Positions 1-5,319 of a DNA stretch of 8,315 bases are shown here, in pieces; the stretch's first letter is position 1; each line of letters opens with the position of its first letter. The notes below the pieces were generated by a model. It searched no databases. It was not told where the DNA came from and was given only the letters and a program-made list of their open reading frames with translations. The translations under genes were made by a program, and so were the position numbers. Where the stretch lies: positions 1 to 8,315 of the forward strand of contig CAKUBV010000016.1 in the NCBI GenBank assembly GCA_934643455.1, in the 5' to 3' direction. This DNA is from Candidatus Proelusimicrobium excrementi (GTDB lineage Bacteria > Elusimicrobiota > Elusimicrobia > Elusimicrobiales > Elusimicrobiaceae).

Positions 1-2
1 CC

Positions 3-1490
3 GAACTCGGTAAAAAAGCCAATTCTAGTGACGTATATACAAAAGGAGAAGTAGATGCCGCATTGGGTACCAAAGCCGATGTTTCTGATGTTTATACAAA
101 AACGGAAGTAGATAATCAAAATAGCCTTCAGGATGGTAAAATTGCCAATAATACAACTGCCATTGGCAATAACACTACTGCTATTGCTCAGAATGCGACG
201 GCTATTGCCAATAATACTACGGAAATTGGTACTCATACGACCCAAATTGCTAATAATACTGCCGCTATCAACGGTCATACGGCAGATATTTCTGCAAATA
301 AAACACAGATCGCTACGAATACGTCTGATATTGCCGTTGCTAAAGCTGATATATTAAGCAATAAAGCTGATATCACTACCAATAAAACCAATATCGCCAC
401 CAACAAAACCAACATTGAAAACAATGCTGCAAATATTGCTACCAATGCGGGTAAAATTTCTGCCAATGAAAGTAAAATTTCCGCCAACGAAACGGCTATT
501 GCTGCTAATAAAACTAAGTTAGAAGCTCAAGACGGCCTTATCGCCGCTAATACGACTCAGATTAATAAAAATACGGCTGATATCACTACCAATAAAACCA
601 ATATCGCCACCAACAAAACCAACATTGAACATAATACTGCTGATATTGCTACTAATAAAGCCGATATCCTTACTAATAAAGCTGATATCGCTACCAATAA
701 AGCCAATATTGCAACCAATGCAGGTAAAATTGCCGCCAACGAAACGGCAATCGCAAAAAATCATCAAGATATTGGCGATGTAACAACTTTGGTAGGTGCT
801 AAAGGCTCGGTTGTAAAAACTACGACCAATGTAACAGATGCCGTCTTGGCGATTGACAGCGATTTCCATAGAGGAACTGACGGTAAAATCCATATAGGTG
901 AAAACTCTTTTATTTTGGATGATACTACCGGGGATATAAGCTTTGTAGCCCCTGGTGCGTTGAATGAAAGCGCCATTAACTTTACTAAAACGCCTACCGT
1001 CAACGGTGTAGATGTTGCTACAATGGATAATATCAACGCTTTAGATGGCAGAGTCACCTCTGTAAATAACAGAGTGTCCGACTTGAAAGATGAAACCCGT
1101 ACCGGTATGGCTTCTGTGGCGGCTTTAACTGCCCTTCAGCCCTTGGGTATGGATGCAGGCAAATTGCAATTCCAACTCGGTACAGGCTTTTATCAGGGCG
1201 AAGCGGCCCTTGCTGCCGGTGCAAATTACTACGCAACGGAAAATATTGCCTTCAACGCTGGTGTCGCCGCTGACACCGGTTTTGATAACAATGTAGTAAA
1301 AGCCGGCGTTTCTTTTGGGTTCTTAAAACCGAAAAAGAAATATACGGTTAATGCCAACAATGTAACAATCAATGCCGCAAAGCATACCAGCGTACAAGCT
1401 CCTAAAGACGTCGCTTATATCACGCCGGCTGAGTTAAAAGCTCTGACGGATAGAATCGCCTCCTTGGAAGCCGAATTGGCAAAAAAATAA
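3..1490 (+). CDS. Trimeric autotransporter adhesin (YadA-like), 5'-truncated by window edge
   Basis: The 5' end lies outside the window: the frame is open from base 3 and the TTG at 63 is internal, so no start is visible. The 495 visible residues begin with two 19-residue repeats containing DVYTKxEVD. Residues about 46-262 form 31 uninterrupted heptads of the type I-x-x-N-T-x-x, with Asn (sometimes His) at core position d. This is the N@d signature of trimeric autotransporter stalks. A short head/neck-like part follows (about 263-360), then a YadA-like anchor (about 365-440) starting GMASVAALTAL and ending in VSFGF. It belongs to the type V secretion (Vc) family: three chains build one 12-stranded outer-membrane barrel and expose an adhesive fibre. 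Oddly, the chain does not stop at the terminal aromatic residue of the barrel but runs 55 residues further (441-495), ending in a predicted coiled coil (LTDRIASLEAELAKK). The ligand cannot be told from this part. An OmpA-domain lipoprotein gene follows 65 bases downstream. Confidence 0.9.
   Translation, partial: ELGKKANSSDVYTKGEVDAALGTKADVSDVYTKTEVDNQNSLQDGKIANNTTAIGNNTTAIAQNATAIANNTTEIGTHTTQIANNTAAINGHTADISANKTQIATNTSDIAVAKADILSNKADITTNKTNIATNKTNIENNAANIATNAGKISANESKISANETAIAANKTKLEAQDGLIAANTTQINKNTADITTNKTNIATNKTNIEHNTADIATNKADILTNKADIATNKANIATNAGKIAANETAIAKNHQDIGDVTTLVGAKGSVVKTTTNVTDAVLAIDSDFHRGTDGKIHIGENSFILDDTTGDISFVAPGALNESAINFTKTPTVNGVDVATMDNINALDGRVTSVNNRVSDLKDETRTGMASVAALTALQPLGMDAGKLQFQLGTGFYQGEAALAAGANYYATENIAFNAGVAADTGFDNNVVKAGVSFGFLKPKKKYTVNANNVTINAAKHTSVQAPKDVAYITPAELKALTDRIASLEAELAKK
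6..119 (+). repeat. Two tandem 57-bp repeats encoding a 19-residue unit
   Basis: Codons 6-62 and 63-119 encode two related 19-residue units starting LGKKANSSDVYTK and LGTKADVSDVYTK. The KADxxDVYTKxEVD type of repeat is common in long fibrous surface and tail proteins. More copies probably lie upstream of the window. Confidence 0.8.
366..629 (+). repeat. Identical 54-bp in-frame direct repeat inside the stalk (366-419 and 576-629)
   Basis: The 54 bases at 366-419 recur without change at 576-629, although the surrounding heptads differ at synonymous and non-synonymous sites. The offset is 210 bases, i.e. 70 codons or exactly ten heptads. Recombination or slippage between the copies would therefore shorten or lengthen the stalk by 70 residues without disturbing the coiled-coil register. 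Confidence 0.85.
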
Positions 1491-1503
1491 TTTTATCAAC
1501 TGT

Positions 1504-1540
1504 GCATTAACGCTGTTTGAATTTTAGACAGCGTTAATGC
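1504..1540 (+). promoter_or_regulatory. Intercistronic 13-bp perfect hairpin between adhesin and OmpA-like genes
   Basis: GCATTAACGCTGT (1504-1516) pairs perfectly with ACAGCGTTAATGC (1528-1540). Two more pairs can close inside the 11-base loop. It starts 13 bases after the adhesin stop and ends 2 bases before the GGGAG ribosome binding site of the next gene. No U-tract follows, so it is unlikely to be an efficient intrinsic terminator. It could protect the 3' end of the adhesin message, mark a processing site, or tune translation of the lipoprotein. Confidence 0.7.
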
Positions 1541-1555
1541 TTGGGAGAGTCGCAT

Positions 1556-2089
1556 ATGAAAAATTATTCCATAAAAAAATATATATTGTTTTTGTTGGTT
1601 TGCTTATTTGTGGGCTGCGCTTCATCTCAAAAAGCTGATACGCCGGAAGATAACCTTGTACTTGATGTGGACGAGGTAGTCACAATTGAGGATAACAAAA
1701 TTGAGGATAATAAAACGGAAGACGTATCAACTGTGCTTGCGGATATACGCGGTTTTAAAATTAGCAGAAATCTGCAATTTGAATATGATTCCGCCGCGCT
1801 TACGGCTGAAACTAGAGAAAAGCTTCTATATATTGTTGATGAGTTGGATAAATATCCTGATGCCTTGTTCCAAATTGTAGGGCACGCTTGTGATATGGGA
1901 AACGAAAGACATAATATGATTCTTTCTAAAAATCGTGCTCAGGCGGTTAAAAATGCGCTGCATAATGAATATGGCATAAATAACCATATGGAAGTATTTG
2001 GAAAAGGTTCTTCCGAACCGGTAGAAAGCAATGATACTATATCCGGCAAGGAAGCTAACAGAAGAGTGGAAATATATGTCGTACGCTAA
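1556..2089 (+). CDS. OmpA-like peptidoglycan-binding lipoprotein (TpgA/Pal-like)
   Basis: The start is ATG 1556, chosen because GGGAG (1543-1547) lies 8 bases upstream and because translation from it gives a lipoprotein signal peptide directly. An upstream in-frame TTG at 1541 would overlap that site. The protein has 177 residues: a basic N-terminus, a hydrophobic stretch (9-20), a lipobox ending VGC (Cys21), an acidic linker (about 28-62) and an OmpA_C domain (about 66-177). The domain shows the N-x2-LS-x2-RA motif (N120, LS at 123-124, R127) and ends NRRVEIYVV. Such domains bind the diaminopimelate stem of peptidoglycan from the periplasm. In the usual GHxD motif the Asp is replaced: the sequence is GHAC-D, with Cys112 at the ligand Asp position and Asp113 next to it. 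The gene lies 65 bases after a trimeric autotransporter and is followed by a terminator, so the two are probably co-transcribed, as in the ataA-tpgA pair of Acinetobacter. Confidence 0.88.
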   Translation: MKNYSIKKYILFLLVCLFVGCASSQKADTPEDNLVLDVDEVVTIEDNKIEDNKTEDVSTVLADIRGFKISRNLQFEYDSAALTAETREKLLYIVDELDKYPDALFQIVGHACDMGNERHNMILSKNRAQAVKNALHNEYGINNHMEVFGKGSSEPVESNDTISGKEANRRVEIYVVR

Positions 2090-2177
2090 ATACATTTAAT
2101 ATGCTGCATATTAAAAAGCACATTTTCTTATGTTTTTAGAATTTATGTTTTATAAAAGCAATATTATTTCCGCTTTT

Positions 2178-2215
2178 AATACCCCAGGCTTTGGCTTGGG
2201 GTATTTTTTTGTTTA
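2178..2215 (+). terminator. Intrinsic terminator after the OmpA-like gene
   Basis: AATACCCCAGGC and GGCTTGGGGTATT form a 12-bp stem (one G-U pair) with a TTTG loop, followed by a run of T to 2210. It is about 90 bases beyond the stop codon and closes the adhesin-lipoprotein unit. Confidence 0.9.
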
Positions 2216-2259
2216 ATAATCCTCTTGTTATTTAATTCAGTTTTGTTTTAATATATCCG

Positions 2260-2460
2260 ATAAAATTAGCGTTTTTTCCTAAACAGAATTGGAGTGATTT
2301 GAGAGGGAAAAGGCACCTCGTGTAAGGACTGCATACGTCTTGTGAGGTATTTAAGGCCGGTTTAAAATTGGAACGACGCTGCAAGGGAAGAATTTTTTTA
2401 CGTAAGACCATCAAAATTTGAATAAAATAAAAAATCCCTATCTTAAATAGGGATTTTTTA
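2260..2460 (+). ncRNA. Possible small structured RNA (unidentified)
   Basis: The roughly 210 bases between two terminators hold no credible protein frame, but show foldable structure. ACCTC (2315-2319) pairs with GAGGT (2344-2348), enclosing AAGGAC (2324-2329) opposite GTCTT (2337-2341). GGC (2312-2314) can pair with GCC (2356-2358), or AATTGG (2287-2292) with CCGGTT (2357-2362), counting G-U pairs. A weak promoter-like pair TTGTTA (2225-2230) and TAATAT (2249-2254) lies upstream, and the terminator at 2429-2459 works in this direction too. That would give a transcript of about 200 bases. I do not recognise the family. The strand is inferred, and the region could instead be a dispersed repeat. 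Confidence 0.3.
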
Positions 2461-2465
2461 TTTTT
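2429..2465 (-). terminator. Bidirectional intrinsic terminator downstream of tRNA-Arg
   Basis: AAAAAATCCCTAT (2429-2441) and ATAGGGATTTTTT (2447-2459) form a perfect 13-bp stem around CTTAA, with T-runs on both strands. On the minus strand it begins 41 bases after the tRNA end and is the expected tRNA terminator. On the plus strand it could end any transcript from 2220-2428. Confidence 0.85.
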
Positions 2466-2500
2466 TACTACATTTTTTACTACACTATCGTCTGAAAGAG

Positions 2501-2572
2501 TGCGCCCAACAGGAATCGAACTTGTATCCCCAGCTCCGCAGGCTGGTGCTCTATCCATTGAGCTATGGGCGC
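2501..2572 (-). tRNA. tRNA-Arg, anticodon GCG
   Basis: The reverse complement folds as a full cloverleaf of 72 bases including the discriminator: acceptor GCGCCCA/TGGGCGC (7 perfect pairs), D-arm GCTC/GAGC with an 8-base loop containing GG, anticodon stem CCAGC/GCTGG with loop CTGCGGA, a 4-base variable loop and T-loop TTCGATT. Anticodon GCG reads CGC (and perhaps CGU), giving arginine. A20 in the D-loop and C35, the classical arginine identity bases, are both present. The T-stem has one A-C mismatch (ACAAG/CCTGT, positions 52-62). CCA is not encoded. Most bacteria read this codon box with an ACG (inosine) tRNA instead. Confidence 0.9.
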
Positions 2573-2750
2573 GTAAATCTGCTGTCGTTCATCGGCTTGC
2601 CAAAAATCTAAGCCGCATTTCTAAGACATTAATATTCTACTAAATTAATAGGCTTTTTAGCCAGTATTTTAAATTTACGATTAAAATATTAACGTTTCCC
2701 GACGTGAAAATCAACACAAATCAATTTAATGCGGCCTGGGCGTTCGGCGA
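2573..2750. other. AT-rich intergenic region upstream of tRNA-Arg
   Basis: No open frame of interest. The promoter of the tRNA should lie here on the minus strand. A -10-like TAGAAT (reverse complement of 2634-2639) is visible, but no convincing -35 partner. There is a 6-bp inverted repeat CGGCTT/AAGCCG with an 11-base loop near 2602-2624 and a small GGCT/AGCC hairpin near 2651-2662. Confidence 0.4.
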
Positions 2751-2777
2751 TAAAAATCCCCCGGGTGCGCCGGGGGA
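2751..2777 (-). terminator. Intrinsic terminator of the xth-lipoprotein unit
   Basis: TCCCCCGG (2757-2764) pairs with CCGGGGGA (2770-2777). On the minus strand this 8-bp GC stem is followed by ATTTTTA. It lies 18 bases beyond the stop of the Cys-rich lipoprotein gene. Confidence 0.88.
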
Positions 2778-2795
2778 GGTTAATCATAATTTTAT

Positions 2796-3287
2796 TTACT
2801 GAAAAGCCGGCGTGTCAAAAATACTTTGCAGGCATCTTCCGCTTACGCAGGCCGCTTTCGCTCCGCCGAAATAGCTTTTGGGGCAGCTGGAAACTTCCGG
2901 GCATTTTTCCGGTTCGCCGGTGATTCTTTTATATTCTTTTATAAGTTCTTTTTCGTATTGTTTATTTACAAAATACGGCGCGTACGCTTTTTTGCAGCAG
3001 CTGGGAAAGACTACCGCGCAGTCCGCGTCTTCCTGACAGCCGGAAAAGAGCTCTTGAATATCGCTCATGCTGTTGGCTTTTTCGGCTTCGGCGTCAGCTT
3101 CTTCGGCTGCGGCGTCAGGTTCTTCGGCCTTATTTGCGCCTTGGGCGTTATCTTGCGGCAATACCGTTTCCTCTACGATAACTTCCGCGGCGACGGTTTC
3201 GCCTTGTTCCGCCGAGGGTTGTTTGCATGCGGCGGAAGCAAGCGTTAACGCCGCCAGTGCAAATATCATTAATTTTATATTCTTCAT
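2796..3287 (-). CDS. Small Cys-rich lipoprotein of unknown function
   Basis: 163 residues. The start is ATG 3287, with AGGAG 7 bases upstream. Residues 1-20 are a signal peptide (KNIK then a hydrophobic core) ending SAA-C, so Cys21 is a likely lipidation site; the lipobox is imperfect because Ser, not Leu, is at -3. Residues about 30-75 are an Ala/Glu/Asp-rich flexible linker, partly coded by a 21-bp tandem repeat. The C-terminal domain (about 76-163) has eight cysteines: C84, C90, C97, C98, C129, C135, C147 and C152. They are arranged as CxxDxDC, then CC, then a helix-like charged stretch, then a final AAC-x4-C, and could form four disulfides. This pattern suggests an exported small disulfide-rich domain, but I cannot name a family with assurance. 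The gene follows an AP endonuclease gene by 15 bases on the same strand, and a terminator follows, so the two are probably one transcript. Nothing links the functions. Confidence 0.85.
   Translation of the reverse strand: MKNIKLMIFALAALTLASAACKQPSAEQGETVAAEVIVEETVLPQDNAQGANKAEEPDAAAEEADAEAEKANSMSDIQELFSGCQEDADCAVVFPSCCKKAYAPYFVNKQYEKELIKEYKRITGEPEKCPEVSSCPKSYFGGAKAACVSGRCLQSIFDTPAFQ
3083..3124 (-). repeat. 21-bp tandem repeat in the lipoprotein linker
   Basis: Two adjacent 21-base units (3083-3103 and 3104-3124) match at 19 of 21 positions, and a third copy begins at 3125. They encode the Ala/Glu/Asp-rich spacer between the lipid anchor and the Cys-rich domain, so the length of the spacer is likely variable between strains. 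Confidence 0.75.
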
Positions 3288-3302
3288 TTGTTAACTCCTG
3301 TT

Positions 3303-4070
3303 TTATATATCAATGTCTATGCCTACGGGCGCATGGTCGGAGCCCGTAACGTCGCTTAGTATATAAGCATTTTTTATAAGTTTTGAGGCCTTCTCGTCAA
3401 CCATAAAATAATCCAGCCGCCAGCCTACGTTTCTGCTTCTTGCGGCGGTTTTGTAATCCCACCAGGTGTACTGTTTGCCCTGGCTGTTGAACATACGGAA
3501 CGTATCAACCAGCCCCTCGCTGAAGAACTTATCCAGCCACGCCCTTTCGCAAGGCATAAAGCCGGTGGTATTTTGGTTCTCTTTGGGGTGTTCAAGGTCA
3601 ATTTCCTTGTGGGCGGTGTTTACGTCCCCGCAGGTTATGACGTATTTTTGTTTTGAAAGTTTCTGACACATTTCCAAAAAGGCCGCGTAGAAGCGCAATT
3701 TGTAATCAACCCTGTGCTCTCCGCGTCCTCCGTTTGGGAAATATACCGTAATAAAGTAGAACTCGGGATATTCCAAGCAGAGCAGGCGGCCTTCCGCGTC
3801 AAATTCTTCGCTGCCCAGGGAATCGCTTACGGCAAGCGGTTTTTGCTTTGTGTAAACGCCTACGCCGCTGTATCCTTTTTTTTGCGGCTTGGAAAAATAC
3901 GCGTGATACCCGTCAATATTTTTTATGTCTTCGGAAAGCTGTTCGGGCCAGGCTTTTGTTTCCTGCAGGCCGATTATATCGGGCGAGGTTTTAATAAGCC
4001 AGTCTGTAAAGCCCTTCTTTTCTACGGCTCTCAGTCCGTTGACGTTCCATGAAAGGAAAATTCTCTTCAT
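3303..4070 (-). CDS. xth: Exodeoxyribonuclease III / class II AP endonuclease (ExoIII family)
   Basis: 255 residues, normal length for the family. It cuts the backbone 5' of abasic sites in base excision repair, in the cytoplasm, and often has 3'-5' exonuclease and 3'-phosphodiesterase activity. Visible motifs in order: SWNVNGLRA at the N-terminus (metal-site Asn), LQETK with catalytic Glu37, GYSGVGVYT, VYFPNG with Tyr110, CGDVNTAH with Asp149 and Asn151, WRLDYFMV with Asp220, and GSDHAPVGI with Asp245-His246. All key residues are present. The start at ATG 4070 gives the usual MKxxxxSWNVNG beginning, but no Shine-Dalgarno sequence precedes it. A -10-like TATTAT (4083-4078 on the minus strand) lies so close that the message might be leaderless. 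It is divergent from metK with 32 bases between the starts, and followed by a lipoprotein gene 15 bases on. Confidence 0.93.
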   Translation of the reverse strand: MKRIFLSWNVNGLRAVEKKGFTDWLIKTSPDIIGLQETKAWPEQLSEDIKNIDGYHAYFSKPQKKGYSGVGVYTKQKPLAVSDSLGSEEFDAEGRLLCLEYPEFYFITVYFPNGGRGEHRVDYKLRFYAAFLEMCQKLSKQKYVITCGDVNTAHKEIDLEHPKENQNTTGFMPCERAWLDKFFSEGLVDTFRMFNSQGKQYTWWDYKTAARSRNVGWRLDYFMVDEKASKLIKNAYILSDVTGSDHAPVGIDIDI

Positions 4071-4073
4071 AAG

Positions 4074-4102
4074 TGATATAATATCATTTTAAGGAACAAT
4101 TT
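4074..4102 (+). promoter_or_regulatory. Extended -10 promoter and ribosome binding site of metK; palindromic -10 shared with xth
   Basis: TGATATAAT (4074-4082) is an extended -10 element (TGN-TATAAT) without a good -35. AAGGA (4091-4095) is 7 bases before the metK ATG. The leader would be only about 14 bases. GATATAATATC (4075-4085) is a perfect inverted repeat around one centre base, so the minus strand carries a matching TATTAT in front of xth. The leader is too short for a SAM riboswitch. Confidence 0.6.
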
Positions 4103-5260
4103 ATGAGAAAAGGCAAATATTTTTTGACTTCCGAATCCGTTTCGGAAGGGCATCCCGATAAGGTGTGCGATCAGATTTCCGACGGCGTTTTGGACGCCAT
4201 TTTAGCCAAAGACAAAACAGCCCGCGTCGCTTGCGAAACTTATATAACCCGCGGTTTGGTGGTAGTCGGCGGGGAGATAACGACGTCTACGTGGGTCGAC
4301 GTCGATAAAATCGCCCGCGACACGATAAAAAACATAGGTTATACGGATTCCAAATACGGATTTAACTATGCGACGTGCTCTGTAATTAACGTTATAGGCA
4401 AACAGTCGCCTGATATCAGCCAGGGCGTAAACGTCGGCGGAGCGGGGGACCAAGGCTTTATGGTCGGCTACGCTTGCCGCGAGACTAAGGAATATATGCC
4501 TTTGCCTTTACAGCTGGCGCATGAAATTTTGCTTAATCTTGCAGAACTCAGAAAATCCGGTAAACTTTCTTATGTCGGGCCTGATTCCAAATCCCAGGTT
4601 ACCGTGGAGTATAAAGACGGTGTAGCACAGCGCGTGGATACGGTTGTTCTTTCCACACAGCATACGGAAGAGATTTTGGATAAATCCGGCAAAAAAATTA
4701 CGGAAGAAGCCAAACTTGAACTTATTGAAAAGGCCGTAAAACCCGTTATAGCCAAGTGGGCCGACGACAAGACCAAATATCTTATCAATCCGACGGGCAA
4801 GTTCGTGATAGGCGGCCCGCAGAGCGATACTGGTATGACGGGGCGCAAAATTATAGTTGATACTTACGGCGGACGCACGGCGCACGGCGGCGGCGCATTC
4901 AGCGGCAAGGATCCGACAAAGGTGGATAGATCCGCCGCGTATTTGGCCAGATATATTGCCAAAAACGTTGTGGCTTCGGGCTTGGCGGACGAGTGCGAAG
5001 TGCAAATCGCCTACGCAATAGGCAAGGCGGAGCCGGTCGGTTTTTATTTGGATACGCTGGGCACTGGCAAAATCGCGGACGATAAACTTACTTCAATATG
5101 CAAGAAAGTTTTTAAAATGACTCCGCGCGCCATAATCGATTGCTTTAAATTACAGCGGCCGATATATCAAAAAACCGCTTCTTACGGGCATTTCGGGCGG
5201 GATATTTTCCCATGGGAAAAGACCGATAAAGCTAAAGAAATAGCCGCTTTAGCCAAGTAA
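4103..5260 (+). CDS. metK: S-adenosylmethionine synthetase (methionine adenosyltransferase)
   Basis: 385 residues, the usual bacterial length. It makes S-adenosylmethionine from methionine and ATP in the cytoplasm, and normally works as a tetramer of two dimers. Visible motifs: SEGHPDKVCDQISD (12-27) with the ATP-phosphate His17 and metal Asp19, GAGDQG (113-118), GGPQSDTGMTGRK (237-249) with Arg248-Lys249, the P-loop-like GGGAFSGKD (262-270) and DPTKVDRSAAY with Lys273 and Asp275. The start at ATG 4103 is supported by AAGGA 7 bases upstream and by the family's typical N-terminus (YFLTSESVSEGHPDK). Position 240-241 is Gln-Ser where E. coli has Met-Gly, a conservative family variation. It is the first gene of a plus-strand unit and is followed by a hairpin before the AsmA-like gene. 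Confidence 0.98.
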   Translation: MRKGKYFLTSESVSEGHPDKVCDQISDGVLDAILAKDKTARVACETYITRGLVVVGGEITTSTWVDVDKIARDTIKNIGYTDSKYGFNYATCSVINVIGKQSPDISQGVNVGGAGDQGFMVGYACRETKEYMPLPLQLAHEILLNLAELRKSGKLSYVGPDSKSQVTVEYKDGVAQRVDTVVLSTQHTEEILDKSGKKITEEAKLELIEKAVKPVIAKWADDKTKYLINPTGKFVIGGPQSDTGMTGRKIIVDTYGGRTAHGGGAFSGKDPTKVDRSAAYLARYIAKNVVASGLADECEVQIAYAIGKAEPVGFYLDTLGTGKIADDKLTSICKKVFKMTPRAIIDCFKLQRPIYQKTASYGHFGRDIFPWEKTDKAKEIAALAK

Positions 5261-5268
5261 ATTCAAAC

Positions 5269-5299
5269 TCCCCGATATCTTAAAATATCGGGGATAATT
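5269..5299 (+). terminator. Hairpin after metK, probable weak terminator or attenuator
   Basis: TCCCCGATAT (5269-5278) and ATATCGGGGA (5285-5294) form a perfect 10-bp stem with loop CTTAAA. The following tract, TAATTTTG, is interrupted, so termination may be partial and some read-through into the AsmA-like gene (start 5320) is plausible. Confidence 0.7.
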
Positions 5300-5319
5300 T
5301 TGTAAAGGGGTATTGTTTT

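Noticed and set aside
63..65. TTG at 63 as the start of the adhesin
   Set aside because: The frame is open upstream to base 3 and continues a 19-residue repeat (ELGKKANSSDVYTK...), so this is an internal leucine codon.
275..893. Minus-strand frames antisense to the adhesin stalk
   Set aside because: Their Leu/Ile/Ala-rich composition is the mirror of the heptad repeats. No ribosome binding sites or family motifs are present.
1541..1543. TTG at 1541 as the start of the OmpA-like gene
   Set aside because: It overlaps the GGGAG ribosome binding site of ATG 1556, and the ATG start gives a typical lipoprotein signal peptide.
2232..2558. 108-codon minus-strand frame
   Set aside because: It runs through the tRNA gene and a terminator, so it is not a gene.
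2501..2572. tRNA-Arg as an integration (att) site
   Set aside because: No integrase gene and no second copy of the tRNA 3' end were seen in the window.
4071..4102. SAM riboswitch before metK
   Set aside because: The spacer is only 32 bases and the predicted leader is about 14 bases, too short for any known SAM riboswitch class.
4508..5005. Long minus-strand frame inside metK
   Set aside because: It is antisense to conserved MetK motifs, without start signals or recognisable domains.
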